Shown one piece after another: positions 18,422-26,144 of a stretch of 64,000 nucleotides of DNA; position 1 is the first letter of the stretch, and every line of letters starts with the position of its first letter. The stretch spans positions 1 through 64,000 of the forward strand of contig JAYUKX010000016.1 in NCBI GenBank assembly GCA_043764095.1, in the 5' to 3' direction. The position numbers were made by a program, and so were the translations under genes. The notes beneath the pieces are model-generated. The model searched no databases. It was given only the letters and a program-made list of their open reading frames with translations, and was not told the origin of the DNA. This stretch comes from M3007 sp043764095 (GTDB lineage Bacteria; Bacteroidota; Bacteroidia; Chitinophagales; Saprospiraceae).

Positions 18422-18865
18422 CTATACGTATTTTGTCTGATTTTTATCTAAAACAATATCCTTCAGTTCCTTTAAAAAAGCGTATTGCTCAGGCAACACA
18501 CGTTTAAAGGCATCTTTTACACCGATATATGCACCTTTATCAAGGTCGGGTACTAAATTTTTCAAATGTTGTTTTGCCTTTTCCTTTGCCACACGATAAT
18601 CTTCGTACATAAGTGCGCGTAAAGAAGGAATTTCGTGCCAATCGGCTTCAATGGCAATGGCTTTGCGTTCGCATCCATCCTTACAAGTATAGGATTCTAG
18701 TTCAATACCACCTGTTGCTGCCATTAATTGATCCGATAATCCAACAGAAGGCACGGCGGAATTGTCCAAACCAGCATGTTCGCTAGAAGGATTAACCAAA
18801 TACACCTCAAGACCTTGGTCTCGTACCCTGTAAATTATGACATCGTGTTGTTCGTTTACTGGCAT
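18422..18865 (-). CDS. Hypothetical protein with Nudix-like N-terminus but no Nudix box
   Basis: A 147-residue cytosolic protein. The start (HDVIIYRVRDQGLEVYLVNP) resembles the first strands of Nudix hydrolases, but the G-x5-E-x7-REUXEE signature is absent, and an insert with CKDGCERK follows. The C-terminal half is helical and charged. It may be a degenerate Nudix relative; a catalytic role is not supported. Next gene on the same strand begins about 150 nt upstream. Confidence 0.5.
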   Translation of the reverse strand: MPVNEQHDVIIYRVRDQGLEVYLVNPSSEHAGLDNSAVPSVGLSDQLMAATGGIELESYTCKDGCERKAIAIEADWHEIPSLRALMYEDYRVAKEKAKQHLKNLVPDLDKGAYIGVKDAFKRVLPEQYAFLKELKDIVLDKNQTKYV

Positions 18866-19012
18866 ATAATGAAAAAGATGGAAAAAACGATTTGTACTTT
18901 AGTATTTGATAATAGTATTGGCATAAACTTAGCAAGTAAACAGCAAAAATGCTGTTTGGTTGCGTGGGTGTAAAGGTATTAACAATTTCCACCTTGACGG
19001 TAATAAAAGTTT

Positions 19013-19471
19013 TTATCGTTTATAATTTGTTTCATACACTGCTATCCAGGAGTCCATCGTGATTTTTTGCATCAATAGGCCAATCAATTCCAGTGGAATA
19101 TCACCAGTTTTTTTGAAACGAATACAACTTTTGCCCATATCTAGTTTTGCTTTACTGTGCTTGGGGAACTCAGTTACAAACCAATCTAATAATTCAGGAA
19201 TGGCATAAATACCCATGTGGTAGAGCGCAATAAAATTCTTTTGCGCAGCAATAGCAACAAAGGGCAACGGCAATTTTGGATCACAATGGTAACCTGCCGG
19301 GTACAATCTATGCGGTACGACATAACCAATCATACCGTACGACATCGCTTCCTCAAAGCCATCGGGTAAATTGCCCAAGACTGTTTCGCGTAATTGTTCA
19401 AAAGCAGCACGACGATTATCATCTTCGATGTCGTGTATATAGGCTAATGGAGTGGCGGCATTACTTGTCAT
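19013..19471 (-). CDS. DUF1801 (YdhG-like) family protein
   Basis: A 152-residue protein that fits the DUF1801/YdhG fold: PLAYIHDIEDDNRRAAFEQLRETV at the start, EEAMSYGMIGYVVP in the middle, an IALYHMGIY strand and the KAKLDMGKSCIRFKK segment. Members are small cytosolic proteins related to the iron-chaperone frataxin-like fold, mostly of unknown function. It lies 13 nt downstream of alkB on the same strand, so they may be co-transcribed. Confidence 0.8.
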   Translation of the reverse strand: MTSNAATPLAYIHDIEDDNRRAAFEQLRETVLGNLPDGFEEAMSYGMIGYVVPHRLYPAGYHCDPKLPLPFVAIAAQKNFIALYHMGIYAIPELLDWFVTEFPKHSKAKLDMGKSCIRFKKTGDIPLELIGLLMQKITMDSWIAVYETNYKR

Positions 19472-19484
19472 AACTGGATAACAT

Positions 19485-20540
19485 TTATTGAATGACTAAT
19501 TTTGAACGGGCTTCTTCTACTCTTTTGTTCATCAAGCCAAACCAGAGCGGCGGCACAAGCGAGGTGAGCATACTACCCGGATAACCCAATGGCAACTGAG
19601 GACTTTCGTCCATGTGGCGGAGTACTTGGTATTTACGGGTGGCTTTGTAGTGGTGATCGCTGTGCCTAGTAAGTTCGTATAGAAAGATACGACCCAATTC
19701 GTGGTTGCTATTCCAAGAATGTATGGGCAATACAGGCTCGGGCCTACCAGAAGGCAATAACCGACGATACAACCCATAATGCTCAATATAATTGACAGTT
19801 TCCAATAATAATACCCCAACTAAGGCACATGCTAATGCAAAAATTAATGGTTTTGTACCAAAATACAAGCCAATAGCCGCAACCCATCCTAATTGTAGCA
19901 CTTGATACACCAACATTTCATTGGACAAAGACCAAATGGAATGTCCTGTTTTTTGCAAGCGATCTTTTTCTATTTTCCAAGCACTTACCCAACTACCTGT
20001 CACCGATTGCCACCAAAAATGATAGACATTTTGGCCCAATCTCGAAGTTGCTGGATCTGCATCGGTGGCTACGTGTTTGTGGTGGCCTTTGTTATGCTCT
20101 ATAAAAAAGTGCATATACAATTCGGGCAAAAGCAATATTTTGGATAATAATTGGTGGCCTTTATCCATTCGATGACCCAACTCATGCGCCACATTGATAC
20201 CATTGGTACCCAGCACCGTCCCTACGCTTAAAACGAGGCCAATTACCTCAAAAAATGCCATTTCACGCTGCGCAACGGTATATAGAGCATACAGAATAGC
20301 CACATAAACCAATGGGACATTGATATAGAGCAAATAATTGAACCATTTTCGGCTATTTTGTTCCGTTTCTGCCTCATCGGTATAATTTTCGGTGGATTTA
20401 GGCAACACAGCCTCCACCAAAGGTAATATACCAAAAACAAGGACAACGGTGCACCATGCCCAGGTACCGCCTTTATATATGGCCCAAAATGCAGACGCAG
20501 GAACCAAATATGCGGCTAAATATTTTAAGTCTTTTATCAT
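19485..20540 (-). CDS. alkB: Alkane 1-monooxygenase (AlkB family)
   Basis: A 351-residue integral membrane di-iron hydroxylase. The histidine boxes are all present: HELGHR (119-124), EHNKGHH (148-154), RHSDHH (292-297), and the AlkB signature NYIEHYGL (250-257). About six transmembrane helices can be seen. AlkB oxidises medium-chain alkanes or similar terminal methyl groups at the inner membrane, taking electrons from rubredoxin or ferredoxin. No rubredoxin gene is near, but the divergent gene encodes a flavin/2Fe-2S reductase that could supply electrons. Related membrane hydroxylases act on other substrates, so alkane as the natural substrate is not proven. Confidence 0.88.
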   Translation of the reverse strand: MIKDLKYLAAYLVPASAFWAIYKGGTWAWCTVVLVFGILPLVEAVLPKSTENYTDEAETEQNSRKWFNYLLYINVPLVYVAILYALYTVAQREMAFFEVIGLVLSVGTVLGTNGINVAHELGHRMDKGHQLLSKILLLPELYMHFFIEHNKGHHKHVATDADPATSRLGQNVYHFWWQSVTGSWVSAWKIEKDRLQKTGHSIWSLSNEMLVYQVLQLGWVAAIGLYFGTKPLIFALACALVGVLLLETVNYIEHYGLYRRLLPSGRPEPVLPIHSWNSNHELGRIFLYELTRHSDHHYKATRKYQVLRHMDESPQLPLGYPGSMLTSLVPPLWFGLMNKRVEEARSKLVIQ

Positions 20541-20602
20541 AAGTTTTTATTTCTTTCGCAACTAGATTCAACTAAAAGATACAATGGATTGTTAGAGCAG
20601 TT

Positions 20603-20610
20603 TACTTTTG
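20603..20610 (+). promoter_or_regulatory. -7 box upstream of the ferredoxin-domain reductase gene
   Basis: TACTTTTG fits the TAnnTTTG consensus and lies 43 nt before the ATG. No good -33 TTTG at the expected spacing was found. Confidence 0.45.
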
Positions 20611-20653
20611 CACAAAATTAAACATATCGGTACATCCGATACTCCTTTTCACG

Positions 20654-21766
20654 ATGCAATTTTACAGCTTATTTATAAATTCCAAGCAACAAGAGACGCA
20701 AGATACAGTTACCTTGGAATTTGCCATTCCTTCTGAACTGCAAGATACGTTTCTTTCTTATAAGCAGGGACAATATATCACCATCAAAGCCACGGTAAAA
20801 GGGCAGGAACTGCGCCGCTCGTACTCCATGAGTAGCAGCCCGCTCGAAAAACGTTTGGCTATTACTGTAAAAAAAGTTCAAAATGGCGCAGTTTCGACCT
20901 GGTTACACGATACCGTACAACAAGGCGACCAACTAGAAGTGTCTGCCCCCGACGGTCGGTTTTTTGTACCACTCAACGCCGACAAACGCCGTACCTATTA
21001 TATTTTTGGAGCAGGTAGTGGGATTACACCTTTGGCTTCGATTGTAAAAACGACTTTGGAGCAGGAGCCAATGAGTACTATTTTTATGCTCTATGGTAGT
21101 CGCAATGAAGAGCAGATTATTTTCCGCGATGAATTGGATAAACTGAGTGAACGATATGTTGGTCAATTATTTGTAGAACATATTCTGAGCCAACCTAAAA
21201 AAGAAGGCGGCGGCGGCTTGATGGGGCTGTTCAAAAAATCATCGTCTAATTGGAAAGGTAAAAAAGGACGTGTCGATGCCCATACTGTTGAGCAATATTT
21301 AGAAGAAAATATGCCACATGGCCCAGAAGCGGATTGTGTTTATTTTGTGTGTGGCCCTGGCGACATGGCCGAAAAAGTAGAAAAAGCCATCGCAGCACGT
21401 GGTATCCCAACGAAACAAATCCACACGGAACGGTTCTTAAATGCGACCCATGTACCAGGTAGCGAGCCAGCCAATCCTGTTCCCGGCGGTGGAGCACACC
21501 TAGTGGTACACCTCAAAGGCCAACGTATCGAAACAGTTGTTCCTGCTGGCCAAACCATTCTCGATGTGATGGTACGCGAAAAATACGATGTACCTTATTC
21601 TTGTACAGCCGGGGCTTGTTCTACTTGTATGGCCAAAGTGCTCAACGGAAAAGTAGCTATGGATGCCTGTTATGCGCTGGATGATGATGAAGTAAAGGCA
21701 GGTTATTGCCTTACTTGTCAGGCAAAACCAGACTCAGGGACTGTTGAGATTACTTATGATATGTAA
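20654..21766 (+). CDS. Flavin reductase with C-terminal 2Fe-2S ferredoxin domain (PaaE-like)
   Basis: A 370-residue protein. Residues 1-100 form the FAD-binding barrel (QGQYITIKA-type, ELRRSYSMSSSP), residues 110-250 the NAD(P)H domain (IFGAGSGITPLASIV, CGPGDM), and residues 275-370 a plant-type ferredoxin domain with four cysteines (PYSCTAGACSTC and later CLTC). This is the layout of PaaE, the reductase of phenylacetyl-CoA epoxidase, and of related electron donors for di-iron oxygenases. No paaABC genes are in the window, whereas alkB is divergently transcribed 113 nt away, so it may serve AlkB. Residues 178-200 hold a glycine-rich plus basic insert. Confidence 0.85.
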   Translation: MQFYSLFINSKQQETQDTVTLEFAIPSELQDTFLSYKQGQYITIKATVKGQELRRSYSMSSSPLEKRLAITVKKVQNGAVSTWLHDTVQQGDQLEVSAPDGRFFVPLNADKRRTYYIFGAGSGITPLASIVKTTLEQEPMSTIFMLYGSRNEEQIIFRDELDKLSERYVGQLFVEHILSQPKKEGGGGLMGLFKKSSSNWKGKKGRVDAHTVEQYLEENMPHGPEADCVYFVCGPGDMAEKVEKAIAARGIPTKQIHTERFLNATHVPGSEPANPVPGGGAHLVVHLKGQRIETVVPAGQTILDVMVREKYDVPYSCTAGACSTCMAKVLNGKVAMDACYALDDDEVKAGYCLTCQAKPDSGTVEITYDM

Positions 21767-21852
21767 ATTGGCGGTTATAACTAACGCATTGGTTCGTTTT
21801 TTGAATGAAATGATGTAGATTGTTTATCCATTTTTTATTTTATAGCATACTT

Positions 21853-21901
21853 AAAGGAGGATTTATGTGCCAAAGAGGGCATGTAAATCCTCCTTTTTTT
21901 A
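21853..21901 (+). terminator. Rho-independent terminator after the reductase gene
   Basis: Arms around AAAGGAGGATTTA and TAAATCCTCCTTT form a stem of roughly 18 bp with two internal mismatches and a short purine-rich loop, followed by seven or more T residues. It lies about 90 nt after the reductase stop. Confidence 0.85.
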
Positions 21902-22046
21902 TCCTTTTTTTTGGTAAAATAGCCAATTTAATATCGCTTTTATCGTAAAAAAACACCATTCTGCCGACCTTTTCTCTTGGAGTGTCGAGCGGTGCAACCA
22001 ACGGATTACTTACATCCCGAATGTTGCACTAACAAAAAAACAACAA

Positions 22047-22625
22047 ATGACATCACTCATTGACACATGGCAACACTTAAGTTGCGCTGAACAAATATTT
22101 AGTGCTATTGGATTGATTTCCAATCTTTTATTTGTACTCTATTTATTGCTTTCTTTCTTTATCGGCGGCGATCATGCCGAATTATCCGACGGTTTTGCAG
22201 GCGATGCTTTATTGCCCATTCTTAGTATTCGTGGCTTTTTGGCTTTTGGTATGTTTATGGGATGGACTGCGCTGGCTGCGTTGAGGGCTGGGCTGGGTAC
22301 ACCTTTATCTACTTTAATCGGTATTGGCGTTGGATGGCTAACGGCATGGCTCGTTTGGCGGATGCTCCGTTGGATATTGAGGTGGCAATCTTCTGGTACT
22401 ATGGACTTGCATAATGCGATTGGACTGATCGGACAGGTGTATATTCCGATTCCGATAGCTGGTCAGGGTGCTGGTAAGATCACGATTGAGGTGCAAGGCG
22501 CACTACGTGAGTTGGATGCAGTTTCTTTTGATAACATGATACCTACTCGGCAATCGGTGGTGGTGGTGGATTTTGATGCGGCGCATCATGTGCTTGTTGT
22601 GAGGGCTGTGGGGGCTGGAGAATGA
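22047..22625 (+). CDS. NfeD/YqiJ-like membrane protein
   Basis: A 192-residue protein with two or three N-terminal transmembrane helices (about 17-40, 60-78, 85-105) and a C-terminal OB-like beta domain (GLIGQVYIPIPIAGQGAGKITIEV to VVVVDF). The upstream position, 137 nt before a flotillin gene, is the known arrangement of YqiJ/NfeD-like proteins with YqiK/flotillins. The pair is thought to organise membrane microdomains or respond to envelope stress. I do not see a protease domain, so it is the short type. Confidence 0.75.
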   Translation: MTSLIDTWQHLSCAEQIFSAIGLISNLLFVLYLLLSFFIGGDHAELSDGFAGDALLPILSIRGFLAFGMFMGWTALAALRAGLGTPLSTLIGIGVGWLTAWLVWRMLRWILRWQSSGTMDLHNAIGLIGQVYIPIPIAGQGAGKITIEVQGALRELDAVSFDNMIPTRQSVVVVDFDAAHHVLVVRAVGAGE

Positions 22626-22670
22626 TGTTTTTGCGATATTTTTTACGATATTTCACACGTTACGTATTTA

Positions 22671-22713
22671 CAGGGCGTTGCCCTGAGCTGGATGTGACGC
22701 CCCTTTGGGGCTT
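22671..22713 (+). repeat. Two small palindromes between the NfeD-like and flotillin genes
   Basis: CAGGGC-GTT-GCCCTG at 22671-22685 and GCCCC-TTT-GGGGC at 22699-22711, the latter followed by a T run. Either could stem transcription partially between the two genes; the sequence also looks like a dispersed G+C-rich repeat in an A/T-rich setting. Confidence 0.5.
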
Positions 22714-22761
22714 TTTAAACCAATTAATTCAAATTTATTTCATTTTAAACCTTATTATTTT

Positions 22762-24264
22762 ATGACTTCGTTCGTATTTATTCTTATTTCATTGCTGGTA
22801 TTTTTGATGATATCGGCCAGTATGCTTATTTCGCGTTATAAGCGATGTCCTTCTGACAAAATTTTGGTTATTTATGGTAAAACCGGGGCTGGGGAATCGG
22901 CCCGATGTATCCACGGTGGTGCTGCATTTATATGGCCAATTATTCAGGATTTTGCTTTTCTCGAACTGGTGCCTATTTCTATTGATGTGGATCTCCGAAA
23001 TGCTTTGAGCAAACAAAATATCCGTGTCGATGTGCCTTCGCGTTTTACGGTGGGTATTTCTACCGAGCCTGTTGTTATGACCAATGCCGCTGAACGATTA
23101 TTGGGTTTGGATATCACGGCTATCCGTACTATTGCACATGATATTATTGTGGGGCAAATGCGTTTGGTGATCGCTACGATGGATATTGAGGAAATCAATA
23201 CCGATCGCGATAAATTTTACAGCAATGTTTCACACCATGTAGAAACGGAATTGAAAAAAATTGGTTTGCGCTTGATCAACGTCAACGTAACCGATATTCA
23301 TGACGAATCGGGTTATATCCAGGCATTGGGTAAAGAAGCGGCTGCAAAAGCCATCAATGACGCTCGTATTTCGGTGGCACAAAAAATTCGCGATGGTTCT
23401 ATCGGTGAGGTGGATGCGCAACGCGAAATGCGTATTAAAGTATCTGAAACACAGGCATTAGCCATGATTGGTGAAGCAGAAGCACAACAGATGCAACGGG
23501 CAAAATTGGCCAATGCCGAAGCACTCGCAGCCTCCTCGGAAGCAGATGCGGAACAGATTAGGCGTGTTAGGATTGCCGAAAACAATGCCCGTGCAGTAGA
23601 AGGTGAAAACCAATCACGTATCCAAATTGCCCGCTCCGAAGCCGAACGCCGCGAAGCCGAGGCTGAATCGCTTCGTATGGCAACCACTGCCGAAAAAGTA
23701 CAAAACGCAAAAGCATTGGAATTGTCGTACCGCGCCGAAGAATTAGCCGAATTGGCGCGTGCATCCCGCGAAAAAGCCACTCGTGAAGCCAATGAGATTA
23801 TTATCGCTCAAATTGAAAAGCAAAAAACCGAAATCAACGCCGAAGCACAAGCCGAACAAACCCGCCGTATTGCACGTGGTGAAGCCGATGCGATCTTTAT
23901 GAAACAAGAAGCAGAAGCACGTGGTATGCTCGAAATATTGAGCAAACAAGCAGAAGGTTTCCAAAAAATTGTAGCCTCGGCTGGTGGTAATACCCGCGAT
24001 GCTGTATTGCTCTTAATCGCTGATCAATTGCCAGAATTGATGCGTACACAAGTGGATGCGATCAAAGGGATTAAAATTGATAAAGTGACGGTTTGGGAAG
24101 GTGGAAATGGTGGCGAAAGTGGTAGTTCTACCTCTAATTTTATCTCCGGCCTCTATAAATCTGTTCCGCCATTGAGCGATTTGATGAATATGGCAGGTAT
24201 GGATTTGCCCAATTATCTTGGCTCCAAAACGGAAGCAACGGAAGATGCTGAAATTGTGAAGTAA
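22762..24264 (+). CDS. Flotillin-family (SPFH) membrane protein
   Basis: A 500-residue protein with an N-terminal membrane segment (about 5-25), an SPFH domain (about 30-210; ILVIYGKTGAGESARCIHGGAAFIWP, then VDVPSRFTVGIS) and a long alanine/glutamate-rich coiled coil (about 215-420), ending in a C-terminal region with NLISGLYKSVP-like sequence. Flotillins form large membrane oligomers that organise lipid domains. The ATG at 22762 is chosen because the longer frame begins with TTG in a repeat. It most likely acts with the NfeD-like neighbour. Confidence 0.9.
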   Translation: MTSFVFILISLLVFLMISASMLISRYKRCPSDKILVIYGKTGAGESARCIHGGAAFIWPIIQDFAFLELVPISIDVDLRNALSKQNIRVDVPSRFTVGISTEPVVMTNAAERLLGLDITAIRTIAHDIIVGQMRLVIATMDIEEINTDRDKFYSNVSHHVETELKKIGLRLINVNVTDIHDESGYIQALGKEAAAKAINDARISVAQKIRDGSIGEVDAQREMRIKVSETQALAMIGEAEAQQMQRAKLANAEALAASSEADAEQIRRVRIAENNARAVEGENQSRIQIARSEAERREAEAESLRMATTAEKVQNAKALELSYRAEELAELARASREKATREANEIIIAQIEKQKTEINAEAQAEQTRRIARGEADAIFMKQEAEARGMLEILSKQAEGFQKIVASAGGNTRDAVLLLIADQLPELMRTQVDAIKGIKIDKVTVWEGGNGGESGSSTSNFISGLYKSVPPLSDLMNMAGMDLPNYLGSKTEATEDAEIVK

Positions 24265-24475
24265 CAATAACCAGATTTGGTTTTATTAACCTGAAAATCA
24301 ATGATTTATGTTAGATGCGATTGAATAAAGGCGCACGTTTACATCTACCAACAAGCGACATGTTTTGATTGCAACTGCATAAAATGTTGGTTTTCAGGAA
24401 GATAAAATCCATTTAGGTATTCAGTATTTTTGGTTAAAAGTTACTAACAATGTGTACATATTTGATGTTCCTTGT

Positions 24476-24483
24476 TACATTTG
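24476..24483 (+). promoter_or_regulatory. -7 box upstream of the M23 peptidase gene
   Basis: TACATTTG fits TAnnTTTG; a TGTG at 24451-24454 lies 21 nt upstream and could be a weak -33 element. Transcription would begin near the ATG of the 18-codon leader ORF. Confidence 0.5.
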
Positions 24484-24487
24484 CGCC

Positions 24488-24544
24488 ATGTCCCGAACTT
24501 TTAATCCCTTTCTTAACACACTAAAGTTCATACAACGATCGTGA
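24488..24544 (+). CDS. Possible 18-residue leader peptide overlapping the M23 peptidase start
   Basis: An ATG at 24488 opens an 18-codon frame (MSRTFNPF to FIQRS) whose TGA overlaps the GTG start of the peptidase as GTGA. The promoter box ends 5 nt before this ATG. It could promote translation of the downstream GTG by termination-reinitiation, or be chance. No conserved feature is visible in the peptide. Confidence 0.3.
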   Translation: MSRTFNPFLNTLKFIQRS

Positions 24545-25890
24545 CGACAGAAGAAAATCGACGCCAGCAACACGGGTGGCGCATCCTGAATAAAAAGCAA
24601 AAAAAATGGCTACTTTCAGGAACTATAGCCCTTGCTGCTGGCCTAATTATCGCCCCCCTCCAATCCCCCCAGACGAGACAATCTGCTGCCTTAATACTAT
24701 CACAACCTCGCCTCGGCGCCCTACCGATAGTACCTGAAAATTTACGTTGGAATTTTGCAATGAATCAATTCCATTTAGTTGAAAACCAACTAAAAAATGG
24801 CGATGTTCTTGGTAAAATATTAAACGAACAAGGTCTTTCTTCCAAAGATATAATGGAGTTGGTGCAAAACTCCGCTAAAGCAGGATTCAGTATTACCCGT
24901 ATGCAAGTTGGGAAAAAGTTGAATTTTCTCACACAAAAAAATGCCGCCAAATCAGGGTTCATGGTATATGAACCATCACCGTATGAGTATATTATTTTTT
25001 CGCTCAATGCGCCTTTTGAAGTAAAAATCATTAAGCGCGAGGTGGAAACCCGTTTGGTTACTTCCGCAGGTGTACTGGAGTCCAGTTTTTGGCAAGCATT
25101 GGTGGACAATGATCTTTCCGATGAATTGGCCGATGGCATGATTGATGTATTAGCCTCTTCGGTAGATTTTTACCACCAAAAACAAGGTGATCGCTTTAAG
25201 GTCATGTACGAACAACATTTCGTAGAAGGTCGCGCTGTAGGTACGGGCAAAATTCTCGCTGCGGTATATGAACGCGACGGAAAAGAATTCCACGCTTTTA
25301 ATTTTGATAAAGAAGGTCTCTCTTGTAAATACTACGATATTGATGGCCGCCCTGCCCGTAAAGCATTTTTGAAAGCACCCGTTAAATTTAGTCGTATTAG
25401 TAGCCGTTACGACCTCAATCGTTTGCATCCTATTTTGGGATACCACAAAGCACATTTTGGTACCGATTATGCCGCACCTTATGGCACACCTATTTTGGCA
25501 GTGGCCGATGGCGTAGTGGAAGAAGCAGCACACCGCGGCGGTAATGGTAACTTTGTCAAATTACGACACGATAAAACCTACGAAACGCAATACCTACACA
25601 TGCAAGGTTTTGCTAAAGGTATTCGCTCAGGTTCACATGTAGCACAGGGGCAAACCATCGGTTATGTAGGTTCTACAGGCTTGGCTACGGGACCGCACGT
25701 TTGTTTCCGGTTTTGGAAAAATGGCCAACAGGTGGATCACCTTCGCCTCAACTTGCCATCACCCGAACCCATTAAAGGCGAAGACTTGAAACAATACGAA
25801 GTGGTGCGAAATAACTTGAAAAAGCAATTGGACGCAGTGCCTTATCGCACTAGCGCGGAAATTGCTAAGGCAAAAAATGTTGTGCCTTAG
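24541..25890 (+). CDS. M23-family peptidoglycan metallopeptidase
   Basis: A 449-residue, membrane-anchored protein (helix about 24-42) with a central beta-rich region and a C-terminal M23 domain (about 280-415). Metal-binding HFGTD (H305, D309) is present. The usual G-P-H-x-H motif reads GPHVCFRF, so the second histidine is replaced by Cys388; cysteine may still bind zinc, or activity may be altered. The family hydrolyses peptidoglycan cross-links or acts as an inactive regulator of amidases. The start is GTG in a GTGA overlap with a short upstream ORF; no ATG nearby gives a better fit. Confidence 0.85.
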   Translation: MTTEENRRQQHGWRILNKKQKKWLLSGTIALAAGLIIAPLQSPQTRQSAALILSQPRLGALPIVPENLRWNFAMNQFHLVENQLKNGDVLGKILNEQGLSSKDIMELVQNSAKAGFSITRMQVGKKLNFLTQKNAAKSGFMVYEPSPYEYIIFSLNAPFEVKIIKREVETRLVTSAGVLESSFWQALVDNDLSDELADGMIDVLASSVDFYHQKQGDRFKVMYEQHFVEGRAVGTGKILAAVYERDGKEFHAFNFDKEGLSCKYYDIDGRPARKAFLKAPVKFSRISSRYDLNRLHPILGYHKAHFGTDYAAPYGTPILAVADGVVEEAAHRGGNGNFVKLRHDKTYETQYLHMQGFAKGIRSGSHVAQGQTIGYVGSTGLATGPHVCFRFWKNGQQVDHLRLNLPSPEPIKGEDLKQYEVVRNNLKKQLDAVPYRTSAEIAKAKNVVP

Positions 25891-25969
25891 CAATAACAAT
25901 TCCTAGATTTTTGGGTTTAATACAGAAGGATTTGGGTAGGAGTCTATGGGCAAATACTCAAATCCTTTT

Positions 25970-26140
25970 TAAATAGTAAAAACTTAGCCGCTCCCATTTC
26001 GGTCAAAAAAGGTCAATTTTAGGCCATACTTCGCCATTTTTTTCGTCCGATGCGCTGCATCGAACTCAAAAAAGCGGCTCGTTTGGCCTAAAATTGCCAT
26101 CTTTTTTGACTCGAAACCGCTGGCTAAGTTTTTACTTTAA
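25970..26140. repeat. Long imperfect hairpin element, copy 2
   Basis: Outer arms 25975-25989 and 26122-26136 (AGTAAAAACTTAGCC and its complement) pair perfectly. Further in, a TCAAAAAAG block, a 13-nt CAATTTTAGGCCA block and a CGATGC/GCATCG core around GCT also pair. Its reverse complement is homologous to the element at 12640-12800, although the arms differ in sequence. It lies between the M23 and gamma-glutamyltransferase genes and supplies part of an upstream extension of the latter frame. Confidence 0.75.
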
Positions 26141-26144
26141 ATAT

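Noticed and set aside
26094..26144. Upstream extension of the gamma-glutamyltransferase frame
   Set aside because: It begins with TTG inside a hairpin element and would put non-signal sequence before the signal peptide.
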